Positions 1 to 5,503 are shown, counted from the stretch's first letter. The stretch is DNA of 5,795 nt from Faecalibacterium sp. (GCA_017483235.1 JAFULE010000170.1:1-5795); one strand, 5' to 3'. Notes: generated by a model not told the origin, from the letters alone. A program made the numbers and translations.

Positions 1-172
1 CGTTCTGGCGGGAATAGAACATGTCCGGCTTGAGGATTTCGATCAAGTCGGCCAGCGTTTCGGCCTGCAGCAGCACAGCGCCCAGAACACTTTGCTCGGC
101 CTGCATGCTGTAGGGCAGATCGACGCCCATGCTTTCCAGATTCAGTTCATTGGAATAACGACGACGTTCCAT
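1..172 (-). CDS. dnaB: Replicative DNA helicase DnaB, N-terminal fragment (cut by window edge)
   Basis: This encodes the hexameric helicase that unwinds DNA at the replication fork (called DnaC in Bacillus subtilis). Only the first 57 codons lie in the window. The protein starts MERRRYSNELNLESMG and continues into the family N-terminal signature LPYSMQAEQSVLGAVLL at about residues 19-35, followed by a helix ending near DMFYSRQN. This is the start of the N-terminal domain that contacts primase; the RecA-like ATPase domain lies beyond position 1. The ATG at 172 is preceded by AAGGGG (184-189) at an 11-nt spacing, slightly long but acceptable. It follows rplI by 81 bp on the same strand, the same rplI-dnaB order as in Bacillus. 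No separate promoter is visible in the gap, so transcription probably comes from the rplI promoter or further upstream, possibly modulated by the hairpin at 199-226. Confidence 0.93.
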   Translation of the reverse strand, partial: MERRRYSNELNLESMGVDLPYSMQAEQSVLGAVLLQAETLADLIEILKPDMFYSRQN

Positions 173-198
173 TGCAAACAAAACCCCTTACCGGTGTA

Positions 199-226
199 AA
201 AGGCGCCCCATCAAAGGGACGCCCTT
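199..226 (-). terminator. Hairpin between rplI and dnaB, weak terminator or attenuator
   Basis: Read on the minus strand, 226-216 (AAGGGCGTCCC) pairs with 209-199 (GGGGCGCCTTT) around a 6-nt loop. This gives 11 continuous pairs, two of them G-U. Only one further U follows the stem, so the U-tract is poor and partly inside the helix. It could act as a leaky terminator lowering dnaB relative to rplI, or as an mRNA-processing or 3'-stabilising hairpin. The pairing is read directly from the sequence; the function is inferred. Confidence 0.5.
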
Positions 227-239
227 GCGTACTGCGTAC
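226..239. repeat. 7-bp perfect tandem repeat
   Basis: TGCGTAC occurs twice head to tail (226-232 and 233-239), abutting the outer end of the rplI-dnaB hairpin and just beyond the rplI stop. It is short, and no function can be assigned. Confidence 0.5.
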
Positions 240-253
240 CTTGCCGTAAAAAA

Positions 254-709
254 TCAGGCCTGCACCATCTCGACGTTTACCTTAAACTCGGCCACAACGC
301 CGGTATACAGACGCACCTTGGCATTGTATACGCCGGCGTCCTTGATATCCTTGGTTTCCAGTTCGACCTTTTTCTTGTCGATGGCAGCGCCGGCCAGCTT
401 GCTGAGCTCGGCGGCAACCTCCTTGCCGGTAACCTTGCCGAACAGACGGCCCGAAGCGCCGCCCTTGGTTTTGATGGTAACGGTGTTGCCGTTGATCTTG
501 GCGGCAAGCGCCTTGGCGGCAGCCACATTTTCGGCCTCGTGGAAATCGGCGGCAGCCTCTTTGCTGCGGGCGATGTTCAGCGCGGTGGCATCGGCCACAG
601 CGGCCAGACCGCGGGGGAACAGATAGTTGCGGGCGTAGCCGTCGGACACCTCGCAGATCTCGTCCTTCTTGCCGATGTTCTTTACGTTCTGCTTCAGAAT
701 AACTTTCAT
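254..709 (-). CDS. rplI: 50S ribosomal protein bL9
   Basis: Ribosomal protein L9 binds 23S rRNA near the L1 stalk and helps maintain reading frame. The 151-residue product is full length for the family. Its N-terminal globular domain (about residues 1-40) begins MKVILKQNVKNIGKKDEICE and contains the conserved VSDGYARNYLFPRGLA stretch (21-36). An alanine- and charge-rich connecting helix follows (about 41-75). The C-terminal domain (about 80-149) has the typical GRLFGKVT (87-94), DKKKVEL and a final beta-rich FKVNV. The ATG at 709 has GAGG at 718-721, 8 nt upstream. It sits between gdpP and dnaB, the conserved order in Bacillus and Clostridia. A TATAAT promoter about 70 bp upstream suggests rplI-dnaB can be transcribed independently of gdpP. 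Nothing is missing or disrupted. Confidence 0.97.
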   Translation of the reverse strand: MKVILKQNVKNIGKKDEICEVSDGYARNYLFPRGLAAVADATALNIARSKEAAADFHEAENVAAAKALAAKINGNTVTIKTKGGASGRLFGKVTGKEVAAELSKLAGAAIDKKKVELETKDIKDAGVYNAKVRLYTGVVAEFKVNVEMVQA

Positions 710-741
710 GGGGATTCCCTCTCTTTGGTTGGATATTGGAA

Positions 742-756
742 GGCCGCACTGCGGCC
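742..756 (-). promoter_or_regulatory. Small perfect hairpin in the rplI leader
   Basis: GGCCGC (756-751) pairs with GCGGCC (747-742) around a 3-nt loop in the roughly 65-nt leader between the predicted rplI transcription start and the ribosome-binding site. It could stabilise the mRNA 5' end or be a protein-binding element. It does not match a ribosomal-protein leader motif I can recognise, and a self-complementary GC-rich hexamer can arise by chance. Confidence 0.35.
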
Positions 757-780
757 ATCATGCATACTCTTGGTCATATT

Positions 781-809
781 ATTATACCGCATCCGGGCCG
801 ACTGCACAA
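781..809 (-). promoter_or_regulatory. Predicted sigma-A-type promoter for rplI-dnaB
   Basis: On the minus strand, TATAAT (786-781) is a perfect -10 box. It is preceded by exactly 17 bp (803-787) and a weak -35, TTGTGC (809-804), which matches only the TTG of the consensus. Transcription would start near 774, leaving a leader of about 65 nt before the rplI ATG at 709. The promoter lies in the 189-bp gdpP-rplI gap, downstream of the large hairpin at 850-898. The -10 is convincing; the -35 is not strong. Confidence 0.65.
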
Positions 810-849
810 GGGCGATGGGGCCGAAATGCACAAAACTTGCCCCTAAATA

Positions 850-898
850 CAGCAGCTGCCCTGTCGGCCTGACTGCGGCCGGCAGGGCAGAAATGCTG
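850..898 (-). terminator. Large stem-loop directly after the gdpP stop codon
   Basis: On the minus strand this begins immediately after the TAA of gdpP (901-899). CAGCA (898-894) pairs with TGCTG (854-850), CTGCCCTG (890-883) with CAGGGCAG (863-856), and CGGCC (881-877) with GGCCG (869-865). That makes 18 pairs in three segments, separated by a small internal loop and a single mismatch, with a 7-nt loop. The following bases (TATTTAGG) are only weakly U-rich, so it may be an inefficient terminator or a 3'-end stabilising or processing structure. Its position between gdpP and the rplI promoter fits a transcription boundary. Confidence 0.6.
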
Positions 899-2884
899 TT
901 ATTTTTTGCTGTTCTGGGCCGCACGATACAAATCGATGGCCGCACAGATGCGCCGATAGGCATCCTCGGCACTGGCGCCGCGCAGCTGGCCGCCGGCCAT
1001 GGTCTGATGTCCGCCGCCGCCCAGCGCTTCCATAACCACCTGCACATTCATCTCGCCCATGCTGCGGGCACTGATGCTGACGCCGGCGGGGTTTTCCACC
1101 GCCACAAAGCTGGCCTGCACCCCTTCGATGGAAAGCAGATCGTTGGCGGCCTGCGGCACCGCCACCTTCATTTCGGGCGGCAATGCCTGCGATACCGAGA
1201 TGGCACAACCTTTGTAGGTGGTGGCGTTTTCCACCAGAATACACTTGGCCTTGTACTCTTCCAGACTGGTATTGAACAGAGCCTTGACATGCTCGGTCTC
1301 TGCACCCCAGCGGCGCAGGTTGGCAGCCGCCTCAAAGGTGCGCACACCGGTGTGCAGTGCAAAGCTGCGGGTGTCCAGCATGATGCCGGCCAGCAGGCCT
1401 TCGGCTTCCAGCCGGGTGGGTTTGTCGTCCTTGCCGCCCACATACTGCAGCAGCTCGGTGACCAGTTCGCTGGCCGAAGAGGCATACGGCTCGTGGCAAA
1501 CCAGAACCGCATCTTCGATAAAGCCTTCGGACTTGCGGTGATGGTCGATGACCACCACGCCGCCGCAGGCATCCATCAGGTCGGTGCTTTCCACCAGAAC
1601 ACGGCGGTATGTATCCACCACGATGCACAAGGTCTTTTTGTTTACAACCTCCAGCGCCTCTTCCGGCTCGATAAAATCATCCTCGCAGCCGCTGTCCACA
1701 AGGGCGTCGATCAGGCTTGCCGCCAGGGTAGCCTTGCGGCGCACCGCAATAACGGCAGGTACTTTGCAAATCTTACAAATGCGCAGCACACCCTCGGCCG
1801 CACCGATGGCGTCCAGATCGCTGAAGGAGTGGCCCATGATGACCACACTTTCAGCCTGTTTGATCAGTTCCACAAGGGCGCCCGCCACAAGGCGGCTCTT
1901 GACTCGGCTGCGCTTTTCCACACCCTGACTGACGCCACCGTAGAAGGTGTAGCCCTCGGGCGTTTTTTCGGCGGCCTGATCGCCGCCGCGGCCCTGCGCC
2001 ATATCCAGCGCCTGCACCGCCAGCTCCTGACATTCGCCGATGGTTTTGCCGCCGCGGCCAATGCCGATGGACACCGACAGGTTGATGTTTTCGTCCAGTG
2101 CGCGGATCTTATCCAGCACCTCATAGCGGCTTTGCGCAAACTTTTTCAGATGGCGCTCTTCCACCACAGCCAGAAAACGGCCGTTGCCGTAGCGGCGCAG
2201 CATGCCGGTGGTTTTGCCGATCATATCCTCAAGGATCTTGTTCATCTCTTCCAGCAGGCCGGCACGCTCGCTGTCCTTTAAGGGGCCGAACACATCCTCG
2301 TAGCCGTCCACCGCAATCAGCAAACAGCCGGGGCGGCTGGCCGCATATTCAGCGGCGGTGTTCTGCAGGGCAGTTTCTTCGGTAAGATAAACAACACTCA
2401 GATTCTGGCCGCCGTCTTCAACGGTGGAAGCAAACACCCGCCAGAAGCCATCGGCCTGCCGCAGCAGCTGGCCTTCTTCCCTGCCGCTGATGCGCAGGTC
2501 CAGCCCGGGCAGCACCTTGGCCACGCTGCCCAGCAGGTATTCTTCCCCGTTCAGGATGCGGGCACGGAAGGCCGCATTATACCACAATACTGTTTTGCCC
2601 GAAAGCAGCAGCGTCGGTGTGGCAAGCTTTTCCATGGTCAGCTTCATTTTCGAGCTGTCAAAGGTGGAACCATGCAGCCACCGCGCAATGAACGCCCGTA
2701 ACTGATGAGCAAACACCACCGCCGCTGCCACACAAACGATCAGCAGCACCAGCAGCAGCCACAGCGCCTTTGGCGCCAGAACCGCCACCACCACTGTGTT
2801 GACCAGATACAGCGCCGCAAATGCAGCGGTAAACACTTCAAGGGTAAGCCTTGGTTTAAGGGTAAGCCTTGATCTCTTTTTCAT
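899..2884 (-). CDS. gdpP: GdpP-type cyclic-di-AMP phosphodiesterase (PAS / degenerate GGDEF / DHH-DHHA1), membrane protein
   Basis: GdpP hydrolyses c-di-AMP to pApA at the cytoplasmic membrane and so affects osmotic, potassium and cell-wall homeostasis. The 661-residue product matches the family in length and layout. There are two transmembrane helices (about 13-33 and 38-60), a PAS-like region (about 85-170) and a degenerate GGDEF domain (about 185-318). In the last, the signature is replaced by RRYGNGRFLAVV, while the family-typical SIGIGRGG and QGRGGDQAAEK remain. The catalytic DHH domain shows H352, D356, D358, D424, the D447-H448-H449 triad and D504; the DHHA1 domain has GGGGHQTMAGG near 622-632. 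The metal-binding residues appear complete, so activity is expected. The family proline in motif I (GHxxPDxD) is serine here. GAGG at 2892-2895, 7 nt before the ATG, supports the start. rnjA lies 71 bp upstream with no clear promoter between, suggesting co-transcription; rplI follows. Confidence 0.95.
   Translation of the reverse strand: MKKRSRLTLKPRLTLEVFTAAFAALYLVNTVVVAVLAPKALWLLLVLLIVCVAAAVVFAHQLRAFIARWLHGSTFDSSKMKLTMEKLATPTLLLSGKTVLWYNAAFRARILNGEEYLLGSVAKVLPGLDLRISGREEGQLLRQADGFWRVFASTVEDGGQNLSVVYLTEETALQNTAAEYAASRPGCLLIAVDGYEDVFGPLKDSERAGLLEEMNKILEDMIGKTTGMLRRYGNGRFLAVVEERHLKKFAQSRYEVLDKIRALDENINLSVSIGIGRGGKTIGECQELAVQALDMAQGRGGDQAAEKTPEGYTFYGGVSQGVEKRSRVKSRLVAGALVELIKQAESVVIMGHSFSDLDAIGAAEGVLRICKICKVPAVIAVRRKATLAASLIDALVDSGCEDDFIEPEEALEVVNKKTLCIVVDTYRRVLVESTDLMDACGGVVVIDHHRKSEGFIEDAVLVCHEPYASSASELVTELLQYVGGKDDKPTRLEAEGLLAGIMLDTRSFALHTGVRTFEAAANLRRWGAETEHVKALFNTSLEEYKAKCILVENATTYKGCAISVSQALPPEMKVAVPQAANDLLSIEGVQASFVAVENPAGVSISARSMGEMNVQVVMEALGGGGHQTMAGGQLRGASAEDAYRRICAAIDLYRAAQNSKK
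2840..2875 (-). repeat. 18-bp tandem duplication inside the 5' end of gdpP
   Basis: Two adjacent 18-bp units (2840-2857 and 2858-2875) match at 16 of 18 positions, with the first 14 bp identical. Because 18 is a multiple of three, the reading frame is kept, and the protein shows RLTL twice at residues 6-9 and 12-15, in the basic cytoplasmic segment just before the first membrane helix. It looks like a recent in-frame slippage or duplication. Confidence 0.75.
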
Positions 2885-2909
2885 ACATATGCCTCGTTAA
2901 ACAGCTTAG

Positions 2910-2934
2910 CCGTGCGCAGATGTTTTGCGCACGG
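2910..2934 (-). other. Perfect 9-bp hairpin between rnjA and gdpP
   Basis: CCGTGCGCA and TGCGCACGG (2910-2918 and 2926-2934) form nine uninterrupted, mostly G-C pairs around a 7-nt loop, within the 71-bp gap. Neither strand has a U-tract after it, so it is not a standard intrinsic terminator. It ends about 14 nt before the GAGG of gdpP and leaves that site open. A role in intercistronic mRNA processing or stability is the simplest inference. Confidence 0.6.
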
Positions 2935-2955
2935 CCGGTGTGCAGCCAAAAGCCC

Positions 2956-4695
2956 TTACACCTCCATCAGGATGGGCAGGATCATGGGGCTGCGCTTGGT
3001 TTTGCGGTAAATATAGCCGGTCAGCGCTTCCCGCACACGGGTTTTAACACTGGCCCAATCGCGCACACGCTCGCGGCGGCAGCGGTCGAGGGTGTTTTGC
3101 ACCACCTCGCGGGCGCCTTCCATCAGCTCTTCGTTTTCGCGCACGTATACAAAGCCGCGGCTGACCAGATCGGGGCCGGCCACCACTTCGCCGGTCATGC
3201 TGTCCACCGTGGCCACCATGATCACAAGACCGTCTTCCGACAGATGCTTGCGGTCGCGCAGCACCACATTGCCCACGTCGCCCACGCCAAGGCCGTCCAC
3301 CAGCACCGCATCGGCGGTGACCGGCTCGCCCAGCTGCAGGCTGTCCTTGGAAAGCATTACATGCTCGCCATTTTCGGCGATGACGATATTCTCGGGCGGA
3401 ATGCCCAGCCCCGCTGCGGTAAGGGCATGGCGCTTGAGCTGCTTGTACTCGCCGTGCACCGGCAGGAAATACCGGGGCTTGGTCAGGGTAAGCATCAGCT
3501 TCTGCTCTTCCTGACAGGCGTGGCCCGAAACATGCACGTCGTACATCCGCTCGTAAATCACCTCGGCGCCCAGCAGCAGCAGGCCGTTGACGATCTTGGT
3601 CACATTCTTTTCATTGCCGGGGATGGGGGTGGCCGAGATGATGATAAAGTCGCCGGGGCCTACCTTGACATTGCGGTGGCTGTTCATGGCCATGCGGGAC
3701 AGCGCGCTGAGCGGCTCGCCCTGACTGCCGGTGGTGATCAGCACTACCTGCTCGGGCGGGTACTGACCCAGCTGATCGATGTCGATCAGCACCCCGTCGG
3801 GGATGTTCATATAGCCCAGTTCCTGCGCCATGGCAGTGTTGTTGACCATGCTGCGCCCGCTGAAGGCCACCTTGCGGCCTTCTTCCTGCGCAATGTTGAT
3901 GATCTGCTGCACACGGTACAGGTTGGAAGCAAAGGTGGCAATGATGATGCGCTTGTTGCGCGCCTGCAAAAACAGGTTGTGCAGACTGTTGGCCACCGTC
4001 TGTTCGGTAGCGGTAAAGCCGGGGCGCTCGGCATTGGTGGAATCGCTGAGCAGTGCCAGTACTCCCTTGCTTCCGTAGTCGGCCAGGGTGGCCAGATCGG
4101 TTACACCGCAGGCCAGCGGGGTGTAGTCGATCTTAAAGTCGCCGGTCTGGATGACCACGCCCGCCGGGCTGTCGATGGCATAGGCCACCGCGTCGGGGAT
4201 GGAGTGGTTGACATGGATGGGCTCGACCGTAAAGCAGCCCTGTTTGATCTTCTGACGGGGGGTGATATCGATCAGATTGGCTGCTCCGGCCAGGCCAAAC
4301 TCTTCCAGCTTGTTGCGGATCAACCCGCAGGTCAGCCGGGTGCCGTAGATGGGCAGGTCGGTACCGATGCGCTTGAGCAGATACGGGATACTGCCGATGT
4401 GGTCTTCGTGGCCGTGGGTGATGAACAGTGCCTTGATCTTATCCTTGTTTTCTTCCACAAAGGTAAAATCGGGGATGACCAGGTCGATGCCGTACATTTC
4501 GCCATCGGGGAAAACCGATCCGCAGTCCACCAGGATCATATCCCCTTCGCATTCGTACAGGGTGATGTTTTTGCCAACTTCACCAAGGCCGCCCAGCGGA
4601 TAGATGTGAATGGGTACCGCGGGCTGTTCAGCTTTGGGCGCACGGGGCTTGCGGTAATAGGTGCGTCGATTGGGGGTTTTATTCTTTTCTGCCAT
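2956..4695 (-). CDS. rnjA: Ribonuclease J (metallo-beta-lactamase / beta-CASP family)
   Basis: RNase J is a zinc-dependent 5'-3' exoribonuclease and endonuclease of the cytoplasm, central to mRNA decay and rRNA maturation in Firmicutes. The 579-residue product is full length (Bacillus J1 is about 555). The extra length is a basic N-terminal tail of about 27 residues, rich in Lys, Arg and Pro. The beta-lactamase core follows with PLGGLGEVGKN (33-43), the metal motif THGHEDHIG (93-101), H164 in VNHSIPD and D186 in TGDFK. The beta-CASP insert includes LSDSTNAERPG (216-226) and ATFASNLYR (253-261). Further conserved motifs are TGSQGEP (322-328), SGHA (390-393) and PVHGEY (412-417). The C-terminal domain ends in MILPILMEV, nearly identical to Bacillus J1. 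The start at 4695 has a perfect AGGAGG (4702-4707), 6 nt upstream. The gene has a long structured leader from a strong promoter and probably heads an operon with gdpP. J1 versus J2 cannot be assigned without knowing whether there is a second copy. Confidence 0.96.
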   Translation of the reverse strand: MAEKNKTPNRRTYYRKPRAPKAEQPAVPIHIYPLGGLGEVGKNITLYECEGDMILVDCGSVFPDGEMYGIDLVIPDFTFVEENKDKIKALFITHGHEDHIGSIPYLLKRIGTDLPIYGTRLTCGLIRNKLEEFGLAGAANLIDITPRQKIKQGCFTVEPIHVNHSIPDAVAYAIDSPAGVVIQTGDFKIDYTPLACGVTDLATLADYGSKGVLALLSDSTNAERPGFTATEQTVANSLHNLFLQARNKRIIIATFASNLYRVQQIINIAQEEGRKVAFSGRSMVNNTAMAQELGYMNIPDGVLIDIDQLGQYPPEQVVLITTGSQGEPLSALSRMAMNSHRNVKVGPGDFIIISATPIPGNEKNVTKIVNGLLLLGAEVIYERMYDVHVSGHACQEEQKLMLTLTKPRYFLPVHGEYKQLKRHALTAAGLGIPPENIVIAENGEHVMLSKDSLQLGEPVTADAVLVDGLGVGDVGNVVLRDRKHLSEDGLVIMVATVDSMTGEVVAGPDLVSRGFVYVRENEELMEGAREVVQNTLDRCRRERVRDWASVKTRVREALTGYIYRKTKRSPMILPILMEV

Positions 4696-4768
4696 ACATT
4701 TCCTCCTGTTTCATTCGTTCGCAAACAGATAATTCGATCTATATTCGTAAAAAAAGATACCAAAACAA

Positions 4769-4793
4769 GGCTGTCCCCCTTTGTGGGGCAGCC
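4769..4793 (-). terminator. Terminator-like hairpin inside the rnjA 5' leader
   Basis: On the minus strand GGCTGCCCC (4793-4785) pairs with GGGGACAGCC (4778-4769): nine pairs with one bulged A and a 6-nt loop. TTGTTTT (4768-4762) follows directly, and a run of seven T (4755-4749) comes slightly later. This has the form of an intrinsic terminator, but it lies between the predicted rnjA promoter and its ribosome-binding site, so it would act as an attenuator on rnjA or mark a leader RNA end. No minus-strand gene lies between the promoter and this hairpin that it could be ending. Confidence 0.6.
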
Positions 4794-4818
4794 AACATTC
4801 GCCGTTTTTGTTTTGCGC

Positions 4819-4856
4819 GGCCCTGTACGGTTCATCTGCTCAATGCAACCGTGGCC
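4819..4856 (-). promoter_or_regulatory. Structured element in the rnjA 5' leader
   Basis: On the minus strand ACGGTT (4852-4847) pairs with AACCGT (4832-4827). Inside it, after a bulged G, CAT pairs with ATG around a 7-nt loop. Outside it, GGCC (4856-4853) can pair with GGCC (4822-4819) across a 4-nt bulge. Altogether about 13 pairs form a branched-looking stem upstream of the terminator-like hairpin. It does not match a riboswitch class I recognise. The pairing is visible; a regulatory role is inferred. Confidence 0.4.
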
Positions 4857-4912
4857 ATTATCGGGAATATTCCGGACACCCGCCGCGCCCGGACACGCTT
4901 TGATTCAAATTT

Positions 4913-4941
4913 AGTATATGCTTTTAACGGGGCTTTGTCAA
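4913..4941 (-). promoter_or_regulatory. Predicted sigma-A-type promoter for rnjA-gdpP
   Basis: On the minus strand the -35 box is a perfect TTGACA (4941-4936), followed by 17 bp and TATACT (4918-4913), one mismatch from TATAAT. The predicted start is near 4906, giving a leader of about 210 nt before the rnjA ATG. This is one of the two clearest promoters in the window. A weaker alternative for a shorter leader is TTGTTT (4768-4763) and TATAGA (4743-4738), but its 19-bp spacing is poor. Confidence 0.85.
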
Positions 4942-4944
4942 TTC

Positions 4945-4973
4945 AGTATGGGCCGCCAAACCGGCGATATACT
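4945..4973. promoter_or_regulatory. Imperfect dyad between the divergent rnjA and rnhA promoters, possible operator
   Basis: AGTAT (4945-4949) mirrors ATACT (4969-4973), and CGCC (4954-4957) mirrors GGCG (4963-4966), both centred near 4959-4960. That is almost exactly midway between the two -35 boxes (4936-4941 and 4975-4980). The flanks between the arms are unequal (4 versus 2 bases), so symmetry is imperfect. It could be a shared operator, but no regulator is known and chance is possible. Confidence 0.25.
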
Positions 4974-4974
4974 C

Positions 4975-5003
4975 TTGGCAGTGGAGCACAAAAAGGGTAT
5001 AAT
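4975..5003 (+). promoter_or_regulatory. Predicted sigma-A-type promoter for rnhA-mnmA
   Basis: The -35 box TTGGCA (4975-4980) differs from TTGACA at one base. It is followed by exactly 17 bp and a perfect TATAAT (4998-5003). Transcription would begin near 5010, giving a leader of about 32 nt before the rnhA ATG. It stands back to back with the rnjA promoter, with 33 bp between the two -35 boxes. Confidence 0.88.
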
Positions 5004-5041
5004 AGCAGTTGTTATGATTCTTTTATTACACCGAGGCAGCT

Positions 5042-5503
5042 ATGAAAAAAGTTGAAGTTTACACCGACGGCGCCTGCAGCGGCAACCCCGGCCCGGGCGG
5101 CTGGGGGGCAATTCTGCGCTTTCGTGCCGGAGATAAAATCTACGAGCGGGAGTTGAGCGGCGGCGAAGCCGAAACCACCAACAACCGCATGGAGCTGACC
5201 GCCTTTATTCAGGCGCTGAGCGCCCTGAAGGAGCCCTGCGAAGTGCGCTTATGCAGCGACAGCCAGTATGTGATCAACGGGCTGGAAAAGGGTTGGGCCA
5301 AAGGCTGGCGTGCCCGCGGCTGGAAAAAAGCCGACAAAAGCCCTGCGCTGAACCCCGACCTGTGGGCACAGGCGTTGGAGCTGGAGGCAAAACACAAGCT
5401 GACCTATGTATGGATCAAAGGCCATGCCGGCCACCCGGAAAACGAACGGTGTGACCGTTTGGCTGTGGAACAGGCCAAACGCTACGGCGGCAAGCAGGAT
5501 TGA
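5042..5503 (+). CDS. rnhA: Ribonuclease HI
   Basis: RNase HI cleaves the RNA strand of RNA:DNA hybrids, clearing R-loops and primer remnants during replication. The 153-residue product has family-typical length (E. coli 155). The first strand carries VYTDGACSGNPGPGGWG (6-22) with catalytic D9; E51 lies in TTNNRMEL and D73 in LCSDSQYV. H128 and D138 sit in KGHAGHPENERCD (126-138). All five positions correspond to the E. coli D10, E48, D70, H124 and D134 set, so the enzyme should be active. The basic handle region, GLEKGWAKGWRARGWKK (80-96), is present, so this is the handle-containing bacterial type rather than a retroelement domain. The ATG at 5042 has GAGG at 5033-5036, 5 nt upstream, under a strong promoter. 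The mnmA-like gene follows after 54 bp with no terminator, so they are probably co-transcribed. Confidence 0.97.
   Translation: MKKVEVYTDGACSGNPGPGGWGAILRFRAGDKIYERELSGGEAETTNNRMELTAFIQALSALKEPCEVRLCSDSQYVINGLEKGWAKGWRARGWKKADKSPALNPDLWAQALELEAKHKLTYVWIKGHAGHPENERCDRLAVEQAKRYGGKQD

Noticed and set aside
539..2281. A 580-codon open frame on the plus strand covering rplI's 5' part and most of gdpP
   Set aside because: It is in the same antisense register. It ends where gdpP uses a TTA leucine codon (2279-2281). There is no ribosome-binding site and no recognisable domain; GdpP is clear on the minus strand.
1088..2884. Possible active diguanylate cyclase in the GGDEF region of gdpP
   Set aside because: The GGDEF signature is replaced by a YGNGRF-type sequence, as is normal for GdpP, so c-di-GMP synthesis is not expected.
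4536..4835. A 99-codon minus-strand frame from the rnjA leader overlapping the rnjA start out of frame
   Set aside because: It has no Shine-Dalgarno, runs through two hairpins and overlaps the well-supported rnjA start in a different frame. Its product resembles nothing.
4864..4873. 10-bp palindrome GGAATATTCC and a repeated GTGTCCGG in the early rnjA leader
   Set aside because: The palindrome is short and lies downstream of the predicted transcription start. The repeat is only 8 bp. Neither can be distinguished from chance here.
2869..4914. A 681-codon open frame on the plus strand covering all of rnjA
   Set aside because: It is the exact codon-for-codon antisense of rnjA (codons face codons). 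It stays open because this GC-rich gene avoids TTA, CTA and TCA codons. The translation looks like no family, and RNase J on the other strand has every catalytic motif.
4851..5045. A 64-codon plus-strand frame through the divergent promoter region
   Set aside because: It runs across both promoters and overlaps the rnhA start. It has no ribosome-binding site and would begin upstream of the predicted rnhA transcript.
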